A stretch of 64,000 nt of DNA from Trigonopsis variabilis (lineage: Eukaryota; Ascomycota; Trigonopsidomycetes; Trigonopsidales; Trigonopsidaceae). The stretch spans positions 992,001 through 1,056,000 of the forward strand of contig PPXM03000002.1 in NCBI GenBank assembly GCA_003707065.3. Reading direction: 5' to 3'. Shown piece after piece: positions 11,167-21,787 of this stretch. Made by a program: the position numbers and the translations under genes. The notes under the pieces were generated by a model. That model saw nothing but the letters and a program-made list of their open reading frames with translations. It made no database searches and had not been told where the DNA came from. The first letter of the stretch is position 1. Each line of letters opens with the position of its first letter.

Positions 11167-11245
11167 TTCCTATATGTGACTATATTTCTATATGCGATTA
11201 TGTTTCTATCATGGCGCATATTTCTACCTGCAGTTTATAGTTCTA
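11167..11245 (+). repeat. Short degenerate tandem repeat, about 18-bp period
   Basis: Units start at 11167, 11185, 11203 and 11221, each opening with TTTCTA or TTCCTA (for example TTTCTATATGCGATTATG). The first three are exactly 18 bp; the fourth is longer and a partial fifth follows at about 11241. Confidence 0.65.
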
Positions 11246-12429
11246 TGCATAAGAGGTAAGTTTCTCTTGCGATGTAAGAAGGGAAATACAGAAAAGACGT
11301 TCATGGATTAAAAGTAGACAGACAGTAAAGAGAAATATCTCATTACATTCGACGCTTCGAAAAAATAAAAAAATAGCAAGTTCACATTGTTGTCTGTTGG
11401 CTTATAAGTCGGTGCAGTTCGACACTGTACACTTGAAATGCTTCCACTATAACTCTTATAATGATAAGAAATACCGACGATTTATGCAGAGGAATCCAGC
11501 GACCAACTTACCCTGCCGGGTGTGCACAAATTGTCGCTTCCAAGCCGATGGCCATCACTAAGCATAGGACATACAAGGTTTACAACGCCATGGTCCTCGA
11601 GAGTACTCTTGCTATCTTAAGATAGAGTGGAGGATCTCAGCCATAAATATAAAAGCAATAGGGCTTGCAATGCATATGACGATATATACCTTTAAAGTCT
11701 TGAATGTCATATAAGTGACCATGTGAGCACTGAGACAGCAAATACCTTTCACTGTGATATCCCCGTTAATGTCTCCTCAGGTCTATCACCTATATGCTTC
11801 GAGTACTTGTCCAAACACTATATTCACGAGACAAAAAGACATTATACCTTAGTCATCTGATACCTCGCTTGGCATATACATGGAACAGTCTTCGAGGAAA
11901 GAGATAACCCGCACTCTTTTGATTTACCGCTCTCGTCGTTCTAGTATATGCGCAATAATCAGGAGAGTTATAACAGATTCCCAGACGGGGGTAGTGGACT
12001 TGTGGATATAAGGTAGATAGCACTAAAGGGTATCTAAAGATTACCCACCACTCATACCTAATGGGTTCTGTACATTTTGATATCTTGAGGAGGGTATAAA
12101 AGATTCCCTACTAAATTCATTTGCATACCTAAGGTGATTTCAGAAACAAGGCTCCACCCCAAATAATAATAGAACTAGATACCTCAAAGCTTGAAACTTG
12201 AGCATACGAAGAATATTTCTGGGCATTTTCACCATAATATGTTCAGCATCTTCTCCTTGTCCTCAAAGCTCTTAAATCAGAAAATGAAATACTCAAACTC
12301 AAAAGGCGCCATTATACTTATTCACTACTATCCATTAACACGAGCAAAAACGATATGGCGATACTTTTGTTGACGCTAGCGGCCGAGCATTTATCAGCAG
12401 CTGTCGTAGACATGGGACAGGGGTGGGCA

Positions 12430-12469
12430 GCATGAACCAGTTATCAGGTATCTGGTTTCTGGTTCATGC
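12430..12469. repeat. Inverted repeat with 11-bp perfect arms
   Basis: GCATGAACCAG at 12430-12440 is exactly complementary to CTGGTTCATGC at 12459-12469, with an 18-bp spacer that holds another CTGGTT. It lies about 280 bp upstream of THOC1. Confidence 0.6.
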
Positions 12470-12750
12470 AGGTTGTGAAACTTGTCATTTTCTTAACCGA
12501 AATTAACGAGTTTTGCAATCGGGTATCGCAATATGGAGCTCGAAACCGAAGTGATAGATCTATCAGAAAAGAAACCGTCGTCCAGAATCTCCAGGAAGTT
12601 TTATCAGTTTAACCTGTATTAGCTGTTAACAAGGTTCGCAAAACATCTCCTGCATTGTCGTAAAATTATAAGAATCATAATGAGGTCAAGTGATGAAGCC
12701 AGCGAGCTTGACAACGACCGTTCACGACACCATCAATCCCCAGTTGGATC

Positions 12751-14812
12751 ATGGAAAACCTGCTAAAAGATGCATCAGAGAGGTTATCGTCGATCATAAG
12801 TCAAATCAAGCCCTTGATTGATGAAGAGAGTTGCCTCTCTGCTTTCGTGCCCTCATCGATAATAACTGTCGACCAGCTCCAAACCGAGATATGCTCTTTA
12901 GCGGAGGCTGGAGATCGTAAAATGATTTTCGAATATGCATTCAAAAAGAACATTGAAAGTATAATGGTATGGATCTTAATTGCCTGTTTATTAATCGGTT
13001 TAGTCCGAGAATGAAGATGACTTGATATCGTTCAGTCTGTTGCTTGATTTGGCCTTTTTGATGAAGGATTTAGGTAACTATAGGTTTGATTGCTTTCTAA
13101 TTGCAGAATATGTCGATCATGGGCTTGTTCATGTTCTTTTGGAACTCATTCTTGATATCCATACGATCGATTGGTGTCAATCATTCTTCGGCTACATGGA
13201 AACTCGGAATGATCGACTGGCTAAAGGAATCATTGGCTCCAAGCCACCTGGCACAACCTTGATTAGGCTGTGCAATGGTCTTATTCGACGGCTATCGAAA
13301 TCTCTTCACCTAGAGTTCGCCGGGAAAATATTGATTTTTATAGCAGTCGCCTTTCCTCTCACGGAAATCAGTGGGCTGAATACTAGAGGAGAATTTGATG
13401 TGGAAAACGTGACAGTTTGGGATGAGTCCAACGACGGTCAATCGTTCTACAATGCCTTCTGGTCTTTGCAGCCAGTTTTCGCTAATCCATTAAAGTATGT
13501 CACCCATCCAAGAGAAATGAAGTCTATCCAAGATAAAATTACTCGCGTGGTCGATCGCTTAGCTGCCAGGCCGCCTGCTTCATCTGCTGCCAACCGAAAC
13601 AGCTCAACTGAGCCTATAACTCATTATATACCCAAATGGCTGACCGACTCTTCCTTATTTTCTCTCCAATTAGAAGATACACAATTCCGCAAAGTCGTCT
13701 TAGTCCAGGTCTTAATTCTCGCCGACTTCCTTCTCTCTCTTAGCCAGGACCGCAAAGAGATGTGGAAAAGCCTCACCGCGAGCAATAAGAGTGTCATGTT
13801 TCCATTCACACTTCGAGAACATGATCGAGCTTTTTTCCAAGACTTATCGAGAAAAATCGTTTCCTCTGATGCCTTCAAGAAAGAGGAAGACTATAGATTC
13901 ATGAGAACAATTCAATATTCTTTAATAGGCGACTCCAACTGGTCCTTATGGAAGCTTCAAAATTCTCCTTCGTTTGCTAAGAACGCACTCAGCCCGGATA
14001 ACCTCGAGCAGGCCGGAAAGCAGTTGGACAAACACAGAAAGCCACGGTGGGCCTTCCGTCATTCAATGGGAACGCCTGCCCTCAGCGAATTATGGAAGAC
14101 TCAGCGTGATATGGCAGAATTGCGGGCAGATGCCATTCCTGAACAGTGGAAGATTCCCGACATAGACACATCTTTAAAAAGGCTAGAATGGACCCATGAT
14201 GCCATATCTGATGAGTTTTCAACCGACAAAGAGAAGGAACTGGCTAAAGAAATGGTTCCCATAATGTCCTGGCGAGCCCTACGGTTGGCCAGGACTGACC
14301 CTTCTTGGTGGTCCAAGTTTCCTCTGGTGTCTAAGCGTACGGGTGCCCTAGGTCTCGAGAACAAGTCACTTCGCGAGACCGAGTCTACCAACAAATCTAC
14401 CGATTCTGTATTGCTGGATAGCTCTGAACTTCACATTCCCTCCATTGGGCCCGATATCGAGACGGTTGAGTCCCCTCAGCCTTCTCCGGGAGAAGTAGAA
14501 GATGTTGAGATGGAAAATGCTGATGAGCGTCCAAAAGATCCCGAAACATCTGCTACCTCTAAAGGAGACACAAAGATATCCAGTGCAAGTCCTAACGGAC
14601 AAGAGAACATAGATGAAGATGACGTCGAAACCCCAGGATCACTATCTGAGGAATCAATCTCACCTCCTGGTTCACCTCCAGGAGTCGAGGTCGATCCAGA
14701 GGAACCAGGTGTTGCCTCCAACGACACCACAGGATCACCATTAGGTGAAGAGGTGGAAAAGGAGACTGATGGTAATGAAGAGCCCGCGACGAAACGAAGG
14801 CGGACAAAATGA
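12751..14812 (+). CDS. HPR1: THO complex subunit 1 (THOC1/Hpr1)
   Basis: Three exons, 12751-12966, 13004-13073 and 13107-14812, separated by introns of 37 and 33 nt, encode 663 residues. THO couples transcription elongation to mRNA packaging and export and limits R-loops. Alignment by eye with human THOC1 is strong: SENEDDLISFSLLLDLA, ILDIHTIDWCQSFF (human VFDCQTIDSCEKIF), LCNGLIRRLSKSLH, SGLNTRGEFDVENVTVWD, FYNAFWSLQPVFANP and the LQLEDTQFRKVVLVQVLIL helix. The C-terminal 150 residues are acidic and Ser/Pro-rich, ending in the basic KRRRTK. Intron 2 (GTAACT to TTGCAG, with CTAAT near its end) is a multiple of three without stops, so it could be misread as coding. Removing it gives KDLEYVDHG, which aligns better. 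Confidence 0.88.
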
Positions 14813-14889
14813 CCTGTATTATAGAATGCTACGAAAGCGAGCTTAACAAGAATATCCATAAAGAATAAGTTACATCGTACATATACAAT

Positions 14890-15510
14890 TTATGAGCGAC
14901 CTCTTCCCCGGCCTCTTGAGAATCCCCGGCCACCTCGGGAACCAAAGCCTCCTCCACGACCACCAAATCCTCCTCGACTTGAACCTCCTCTACCTCCCCG
15001 TGAGCCACCGCGCATTCCACCACCGCGAGCACCAAACCCTCCTCGGCCTCGTCCACCACCAGCTCTCTTGGGCTTGGGTCCAGGAGGACCTTTGGGCTTT
15101 GGTAAAAATCGTTCAAGAGGAAGCAACTTATCAGAGCCAATATAGAACTTGTCTCCGACTTTAAAAGATGTCGCCTGGATGCCCTCTTGGGGCTTGATGG
15201 TGAAATAGACATCGGTGATGGGACCTAGGATCTCATCAACCTTTCCTATCAAAGACTTGTTTTCGAGATATATAGGAGCATTGAAATAAGGAATCTTGGG
15301 ATTCACAGATCGACAGACAAGCTCTCCTTCGCAAGGATGGGCAAACTCGCCCATTTCTATGGTCAGCGACAACCTCCTTCAAAACACAAACCTAGCACAG
15401 TTTCAGGGGGGCCCATAGGTACAGACGGCCTGCCACCTGTAGTTAGAATCTATTTCGCTCGTTGTAATCGTACCTCGGCCTCCTCTAAATGATCCTCTCC
15501 CTCTGCTCAT
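14890..15510 (-). CDS. GAR1: H/ACA snoRNP subunit Gar1
   Basis: Three exons, 15510-15474, 15436-15392 and 15356-14890, encode 182 residues across introns of 37 nt (branch TTCTAAC) and 35 nt (branch GCTGAC). Gar1 is a core protein of box H/ACA RNPs that pseudouridylate rRNA in the nucleolus. The splicing restores the N-terminal RGG segment [16 protein letters not shown] and the family core [20 protein letters not shown], as in yeast and human Gar1. After the core ([33 protein letters not shown]) comes a C-terminal Gly/Arg-rich tail from about residue 130. Without the first two exons the protein would lack the start of its core. It converges on THOC1, leaving only 77 bp between the stops. Confidence 0.95.
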
Positions 15511-15707
15511 GGTTGGAGTCGAAAATTTTGTGACTCGAGGTTACGATACGCTACAGTCACCTGACGGCCACATCCGTCACCAAGATTGTCCTACTAGTGA
15601 TGCCAGAGACACAATAGCGAAAGACCAAGTAAAAGCGTGAGGGAACTACATTTTTAAATTACACGATCGACACAGCTACAAATGATCAAAAAATATTCTT
15701 TGAGTCT

Positions 15708-17320
15708 CTAACCTAAGCTTGAAAAGTCCAAAGGCACCGAAGAACCACGGCCAGAGGGATAAAGTTTCTCTCGTCCATCAAACCTGCGAGGTTTGGGTAG
15801 ATCAGACTCTGGTTTGAACTTGAACCGGCTATCATCGATTTTAATTCGTTGCCCAGACGCATGCGAGTTTGTCACCAATGTATAAGATGCCGCACTGACA
15901 TTCCGTAGACTTGAGCCTCTGACACTGTTCGAGGCACCTCCAAAGGTCGAATGAGGAGAAGACGTAGGAGGCGGCGGAGGAGAGGGTCTGTTCTGTGAGT
16001 GATTCACAGAAATAGGAGGGGGAGGAGGGGCGTGAGACATTGGCGCGCTTGGCGGAGTAGGCGCATGCGATGCTGGGGCACTTGGAGGAGGAGCATAAGA
16101 TGCAGGTGTGCTTGGAGGAGGAGGAGCTGGAGGAGCAGGTGGCCTGGAAGATTGCTGAAAGGGTGTCGGGGGAGGAGGAGGAGACGAGAAAGACGGTACC
16201 GGTGGAGTAGGTGCTGCCGAGGACGGCGGGCTAGAAAGTGAAGGAACCGGTGGAGCATGAAACGTGGTTGAGCTGGACCGACTTCGGACATTAGGAGAGC
16301 CAGCATCATCGTCGAGTAGCATCGACGACGTGGTTGGGGTTCTAGAATGTGTCTTTGCAGCACTAGTAGGAGCTGGGGCAGAAGGAGCTGGGGGAGCTGG
16401 AGCTGGAGGAGCAGGTGCAGACCTCATGAAAGGAATGGGCACAGCATCATGAGGAACACCCGCAACCGGAGGAGCTGGAGGAGCCAGAGCCTGTGGTGCC
16501 GCAGGACGTCCAAAGCTAGGAGGAGGAGGAGCTTGAGGTACCGATGGCCGTGACGAGGGAGGCTTAGGAGAATCCTGTTCTAACAGCATGGAAGAGCCAC
16601 GAGGACTATCCGTTTTTCTTGCGCTCCCGTTAGGCATCGGCGGGGCTCTCGAGGGCTTCTTTGGCTCTTCAGCCGCCAACATAGAAGGCTGCCGGAAATT
16701 GGGTACTGGCGGCGCTGCAAACGATGGCGGTGCAGGAGGCCTTGGAGCTCCAGTCGAAGGAGGAGGAGGAGGGGCACTTGAAGGCTGACGGCTGGGGATT
16801 TTTGGAGCACTTGCTGCAGGTCTCGAAGGCATCGTTGGAATCGATGGGGGACGAGCACTTGGAATAGAAGGAGTCTTATGTGTAGCTTGACTGGGAGGAG
16901 GACGGGGGGCACTGAAAGCAGGCGAATGAGAAGCTAAGAGTTAGATCAAGAAATAGAGTATTTTTGCTTACCTTCAGCAGCTGAGCCCGCTCCAGACTTG
17001 AGCTTGGGCATCCCCCCTGCAAACAGATTGGCCAATTGAGCAGCAGCACCCCCCATATCTGAAGCCGGGGCTGGAGGTGCAGAAGAAGATGACAGTCCCG
17101 ATGGCGGAGCTGGTGCGGAAGATGGAGTTGAAGAGCTTGAATTGGCATCTCGCTTAATAATGGGAGCACTTCTGTCGTTCATCTGGACCTTTTTGAGCTT
17201 TGCACCTTGATGGATCTGAGACAGCAAGGCCGATCGGTCGGGAGCTACCGATGGAAGTTTAGGAGGAGGAGCACCCCCCATGGGCGGAGGAGGAGCAGGG
17301 GGTGGAGGAGGTCCGGGCAT
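15708..17320 (-). CDS. VRP1: Verprolin/WIP-family actin regulator
   Basis: Two exons, 17320-16972 and 16933-15708, are joined across a 38-nt intron (GTAAGC, branch ATCTAAC, TTAG), giving 524 residues. Verprolin binds the WASP orthologue Las17 and monomeric actin at endocytic patches. Visible parts are an N-terminal polyproline run, a WH2 actin-binding motif at about 28-53 (DRSALLSQIHQGAKLKKV), a long Pro/Ala/Ser-rich disordered middle, and the C-terminal WASP-binding block with FKFKPESDLPKPRRF and YPSGRGSSVPLDFSSLG. The WH2 and WASP-binding ends are both present, so the gene looks complete. It lies upstream of GAR1 on the same strand, 197 bp apart. Confidence 0.93.
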
Positions 17321-18594
17321 CTTTTACTATAGACTGGAATGTCGCCAAGTTGATGTCTGGTGGTATTCTCGGTATCCGGATGGCAACGTAACGCTTACGC
17401 TTACGCGAGGGTGAGAAGCATGTAACGTCTCTGTGTCAATACGCTGATGGTCAAAGCCAACAAACTCTGCTGGTCTCCTCTCTGATGAGTCACAAGAGAT
17501 GGATCACGAGAAGGGTCAAGAGAGCCTTCTATGCTCAGCCCTTACTCTTTTGCTTGGCTTGTCCACTTTAGTTCGCAATTTCTCGAAAACATTATCTGAG
17601 ACCAAACAGAACTTGGCCTTGTTGCCTTTTTCGTGGTCTATCTCCTTTGACTCGTGAGTGAGCAAAATTTCAAGCCCTGAGATACCATCTAGATATTCGT
17701 TCGTTCGCACCAGATCTCGTACTTTGAAGAATTGCACGCTACAGGACTCAACCCTGGCGATGGACGGCTACGGGGAGCATTTAGAGGTGTTCTACTTAGT
17801 CTCTGCCTTTTGCCTTGAACGCAGCGAAAATTGAACGACTTGCCAAATGGTGGTTGTACGACGCAGTGAACATAGCAGCATTCAATATATATACACTACT
17901 GCAGGGAACTAGTTGGATGGAGTGATAATAGCTAATATCATATTCAATGAGAGCACAGTCACACTTGACGTGTGGAGAGCTCCAAGAAAATCGTTTCTGA
18001 CTTCTCAAAGTCTCTCCACACAAGCAGTTGGACTTTGATTAGTCCAGCTGCTCATGGGCAAAAGCCGGGTATAGCTCAAGGGAGACGTCAGTTGGATATA
18101 TTTGATAATAAAAAAAAATTAGAAAGATAGCATGAAATCGAGGTAGATACCAGGTATATGTAATCGTAAAATGAGAAACAGTCCGGTCGTGTTGGTAAAC
18201 TTATTATCAGAGATATAACAGAGAGTAATGTCAACGAGGGTATAATGAGAAAGACCTGCAAAGTGGTTAGAAAACAAGTAAAGTATCGTAAAAAATAGAC
18301 AAAGATTTACAAGTAGCCGAAAAATTAAAGAAAATCAAGTTAAGAGTCCGATCATATTATGATAACACCAGTCGAGAATCAGACCATGGTCATATACCAA
18401 AACTCGCGATTGAAAACCTTGAGCTCTGCCCTAAGAAAGGAATCCATTCACACAAAATAATAATGGACGACCACACGGAATCAAGAGTAGAGTAAAGGCG
18501 CTGGTATAAGTAAGACAGGTTTTTCATCTTGAACAGAGCTATTAAGAGGGTGCTGAGATAATGTATCAAGGTATCAAGTCCACAGATTCAAGTT

Positions 18595-18735
18595 ATTGTA
18601 GTCACATGTAACAAAAGTAGGTATAAGCGTTCCAATAGATATAGCGAGTAAGAGGGCCAAGATCATTGTAGTCACATCAAAAGAAAGCTAGGTAAAAGAG
18701 ATCGTCCGAGTAGATATAGCGCATAAGAGCCTCAA
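18595..18735 (+). repeat. Two-copy diverged tandem repeat, about 70-bp unit
   Basis: A copy beginning ATTGTAGTCACAT at 18595 is followed by a second beginning the same way at 18665. Both contain GTAGATATAGCG or ATAGATATAGCG and then a TAAGAG block at matching offsets. They are clearly related but diverged, with small indels. Confidence 0.7.
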
Positions 18736-19015
18736 TATCACTGCCACGGTATAAGCGCTCTGTATTATGCCACGTATCCGCTGTTATAACGAGATAACAG
18801 AAGGAGAAGCTAGCCAGGAGCACGGCATGAGAAATAAATACAAGCACAATTAACAGCATTATAAGAAAACTGACGTACTAGACCAGCAGTCGATCCTTCC
18901 ATCAAAAAGATCCGTTGGTGACTTCCCCAATATGTAAGCAGGTATAGTGATTATCATTATACTTGCTTGCATATAGAATCATCGGGAACAGTAAACAGTC
19001 TTCGACATTCTCTCT

Positions 19016-19330
19016 CTTGCTTTAGTTCGTACATATTCAATACTTTCCTTAAAAAACTCTCTTGCATATCCTCTCTCCTGTCCAAGAGAGTCGGTTCATA
19101 TTAAGGAAAGTACTAAATATATACCAAGCAAAGAATGGTTTCTCTCCTGCTTAAGTTGCTATATTATTAATAATTGCCTTAATATAAACCGACTCTCTTG
19201 GAGACACACACTCTCCCTCCTGCTTCAGTAGCAATATATATATAATACTTCCCTTAACATAAGCCCGCTCTCTCTTGGAAATTTTTCTCCTGCGTTAGTT
19301 GGCATATATTAAAAGTTTCCTTTTCTTTCT
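19016..19330. repeat. Array of about five 65-75-bp repeats, one unit inverted
   Basis: Direct units start near 19016, 19147, 19220 and 19290 and share CTCCTGCTT-AGTTG, an ATATATTAAT run, TTTCCTTAA, ATAAACCGACTCTCTTGG. A unit at about 19081-19140 is in the opposite orientation (CCAAGAGAGTCGG, TATTAAGGAAAG). The inverted unit and the next direct unit could fold into a long imperfect hairpin. No coding frame crosses it. Confidence 0.75.
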
Positions 19331-20335
19331 TTCTTCTCGGCTTTGGATCTTTTCCGTTCCACTTGAAGTCAAGATGCAAAATAAAGGAAAGCAGTGTCGA
19401 TCTTAAATCCTAGGTAACATATAAGCAATAGAGAGCGTGCAACATGTGACATGTTGATGGCCGTTTACGACAATCAATGGAATCGCGCACCACAATCCGT
19501 TATATCTCATCACTGTCAAGTAAATAGACAATATCTGGTATCTCGACGTAGGAAGATTAGCTGCAGTCATGCATACTATAGGTATTAAAGGCGCAGAAAT
19601 ACTTGCATAAAACCCAACGTATAATAAGATCGCTAATCTGGCTCCTAAATAAATCACTGGTATGTAATCCTAAAACATCCAAACAGGCAGCTCGGGGACT
19701 TCACAAATTTCTAGCAGCATATGTTATCGGTATAGGTAGCTTCAGGTTGATCCAAATTCTAGGAATTCTTCGTGTCTCTCCTAACCTTCTTCTCACCTCA
19801 ACGTTAAAATCAACGTTGCTGCAAGCTCAATCTATTACGTTTCGTGAAGCTGTCGTGGCATCTTTTCAATCGTGTGGGAGTCAAGAATGCTTCATGATAT
19901 GCGCTTCAGTCTCGTCTTTGATACGACCTGTTGCTAGAACAGCTTGAATATCGCAAAGCCGTCTGGGACGTTGTCCGTCAGCACAATCCCCACAGACCAT
20001 ATTTTCCCATAGAGAAGTTGATAGCTTACTGTCTTGGGACTTTCAAGTAGCTCTGATCATTGGCGTGTCTTCCAGTTCGTCAGAGAGGAAAAAATGTCCA
20101 TCTGGTTGGGGTAGTTACATAATCCTTTCGAAACGTCGTATCTTATATCCCAGCCATAGCTTTTACATAATAAAACACTTTATAGGTACAGTCCTCGCGT
20201 TGATGAAGCGGATTTATTTCGATAAAGACACGTCAAGACGCGACGTGTGTTGTCATGACAACGACGATTTTCTGGGGCCGACCCCTGAAATTACAGTTAG
20301 AGCAAGCCGTCCATCATCCCTCAACCTCGGCAAAA

Positions 20336-21430
20336 ATGTCTTTTCTTAATACTTTAGGGTATGTCAGATAGAGATGGACTAATATCTCTTCATCTCCTCG
20401 ATCAAGCCTCTCCTAACCTCCAGTCGCGGGTTTGGGCGATCCAACAAACGCAACAAGTCCCCTCAGCGAAATAAATCTCCTCAAAGAAACCGATCTCCCC
20501 AACGGCAGGCATTAAACCAAGGTACGGCGATATAACTTGACCATCTAAGATAATCTATCCAAGAAAAGTTTAGATTTCCGTGGCGAGATCAAGATCTTTG
20601 GCCCCGATCAAGATGCTAACTTACAGCTCAAGCTGCTCAAATGGCAAACTCGTTGAGTGCATCGTCATCTTCCCAAGTCAGTTTGACCTCTACAACCACA
20701 AATCAAAGTCAACCCACTCAAAAACCGTTATATCTGTGCCAACCTTTTGTCCGGACGGCTCTGGTGAAAGGAAGCTTCAAAACTATAGTCATGTTACCCA
20801 AATATGTTGACATGGGAGAATGGCTCGCATTAAATGGTAAGCACTAGGGTCTTGATTTCAGTCGCTAATTGTCCTCTAGTCTTTGAGTTCTTCACTTATT
20901 TGAATCAGATGTATGGCGTCGTCTCGGAGTACTGTACTCCCAAGTCGTGTCCTACCATGAACGCGGGGCCAGGGTAAGTAGAGCAGGCTGCAAACGGGTA
21001 ATACTGACTCGATAAATAGAATCGACTATCTTTGGCTCGATACAAATCATAAACCCGTGCGGCTACCGGCGGCAACCTACATCGATTACGTCCTGACATG
21101 GATGAACAATAAAATTAATGACCAGTCCCTCTTTCCAATGAGAAAGGGTTCTCCTTTCCCCCCCAATTTCCCCCAGGTCGTTCGCAGTATCTATAAACAA
21201 ATGTTTCGGATCTTTGCTCACATCTATCACAACCACTTCGACAAAATCATCCACTTCAGCTTAGAAGCGCATTTCAACTCTTTTTTTGCTCATTATATCA
21301 GTTTTGGGAGGGTAACAATACTCGTTCTGTCAGAATTAACAACTAGGAATTTGAGCTCCTCGACCAACGGGATCTGGACCCATTAGCTGATCTGATCGAT
21401 GCCTTTGAGGGTCTGGGTAAATTTAGTTGA
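20336..21430 (+). CDS. MOB2: Mob2-type activator of NDR/LATS kinase
   Basis: Six exons, 20336-20358, 20424-20521, 20627-20836, 20880-20973, 21020-21311 and 21347-21430, give 266 residues; all phases agree. Mob2 binds and activates the NDR kinase Cbk1/Orb6 in polarised growth and septation. The N-terminus is MSFLNTLGRGFGRSNKRN, with three SPQRN-type repeats. The Mob fold begins at PLYLCQPFVRTALVKGSFK. LPKYVDMGEWLALNVFEFF, YGVVSEYCTPKSCPTMNAGPG and FRIFAHIYHNHFDKI carry the zinc ligands (two Cys, two His). The segment FSLEAHFNSFFAHYISFGRE and the FELLD end distinguish Mob2 from Mob1. Introns are 65, 105, 43, 46 and 35 nt. No single open frame shows this gene. Confidence 0.93.
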
Positions 21431-21787
21431 TTTTTCGGTTTATGGAGGCACACATGAGAAGGTTTGTTGTCAGGTTGAGGAATCGTCATTGTCTTTGGAA
21501 AGTTTACTTTGATCAGCATTGAGTGGAAGCACGGCATGATGTTAGTTAGACCATAATAATAAAAAAAATGAGTATATATCTTGTACTGCAGCAGCTTGGA
21601 ATAGAGAGTCTTAACGTGGCAGAAGACTTGTGGATATATTCGCATGCAAATGAAATAAAACTCATATATAAGACAACAATTGATAGAGCACCTTCACCCG
21701 ACAAAAAGAAGCCGATATCAAGAGTCCATAGCCTGGTCCCTCTGGCGCACAAAAGCGTAACCACTTTGTGCATTTCTGAAAAAAAAC
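21431..21787. other. Convergent intergenic between MOB2 and SWF1
   Basis: About 360 bases of 3' flank for both genes. I see no gene, only AT-rich sequence including AATAATAAAAAAAATG near 21556. Confidence 0.5.

Larger units (their letters stand above)
9686..12750. other. Gene-poor 3-kb intergenic region with small repeats
   Basis: No frame here has recognisable family features. Two minus-strand frames at 9998-10303 and 10300-10560 look non-coding in composition. On the plus strand around 9830-9910 a Lys/Glu-rich coil-like reading ending in stops may be a decayed coding fragment. Three small repeat structures are listed separately. The right end holds the THOC1 promoter. Confidence 0.5.
17321..20335. 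other. Gene-poor 3-kb region with repeats, no supported gene
   Basis: The verprolin promoter is at the left end and the MOB2 promoter at the right. A minus-strand open stretch at 17516-17737 (about 75 codons, lacking an ATG) is the only coding-like segment; it matches no family I know and may be a relic exon. Between 18060 and 19400 the sequence is AT-rich and repeat-bearing (see separate entries). Frames of 114 and 94 codons at 19603-19947 and 20065-20349 have no recognisable features. Confidence 0.5.

Noticed and set aside
15999-16553. Several Arg/Trp- or Gly-rich frames opposite verprolin
   Set aside because: They are the reverse reading of the proline-rich verprolin codons.
18960-19400. 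Possible terminal repeats of a retroelement
   Set aside because: The repeats are short, internally degenerate and mixed in orientation, and no element coding sequence lies between any pair.
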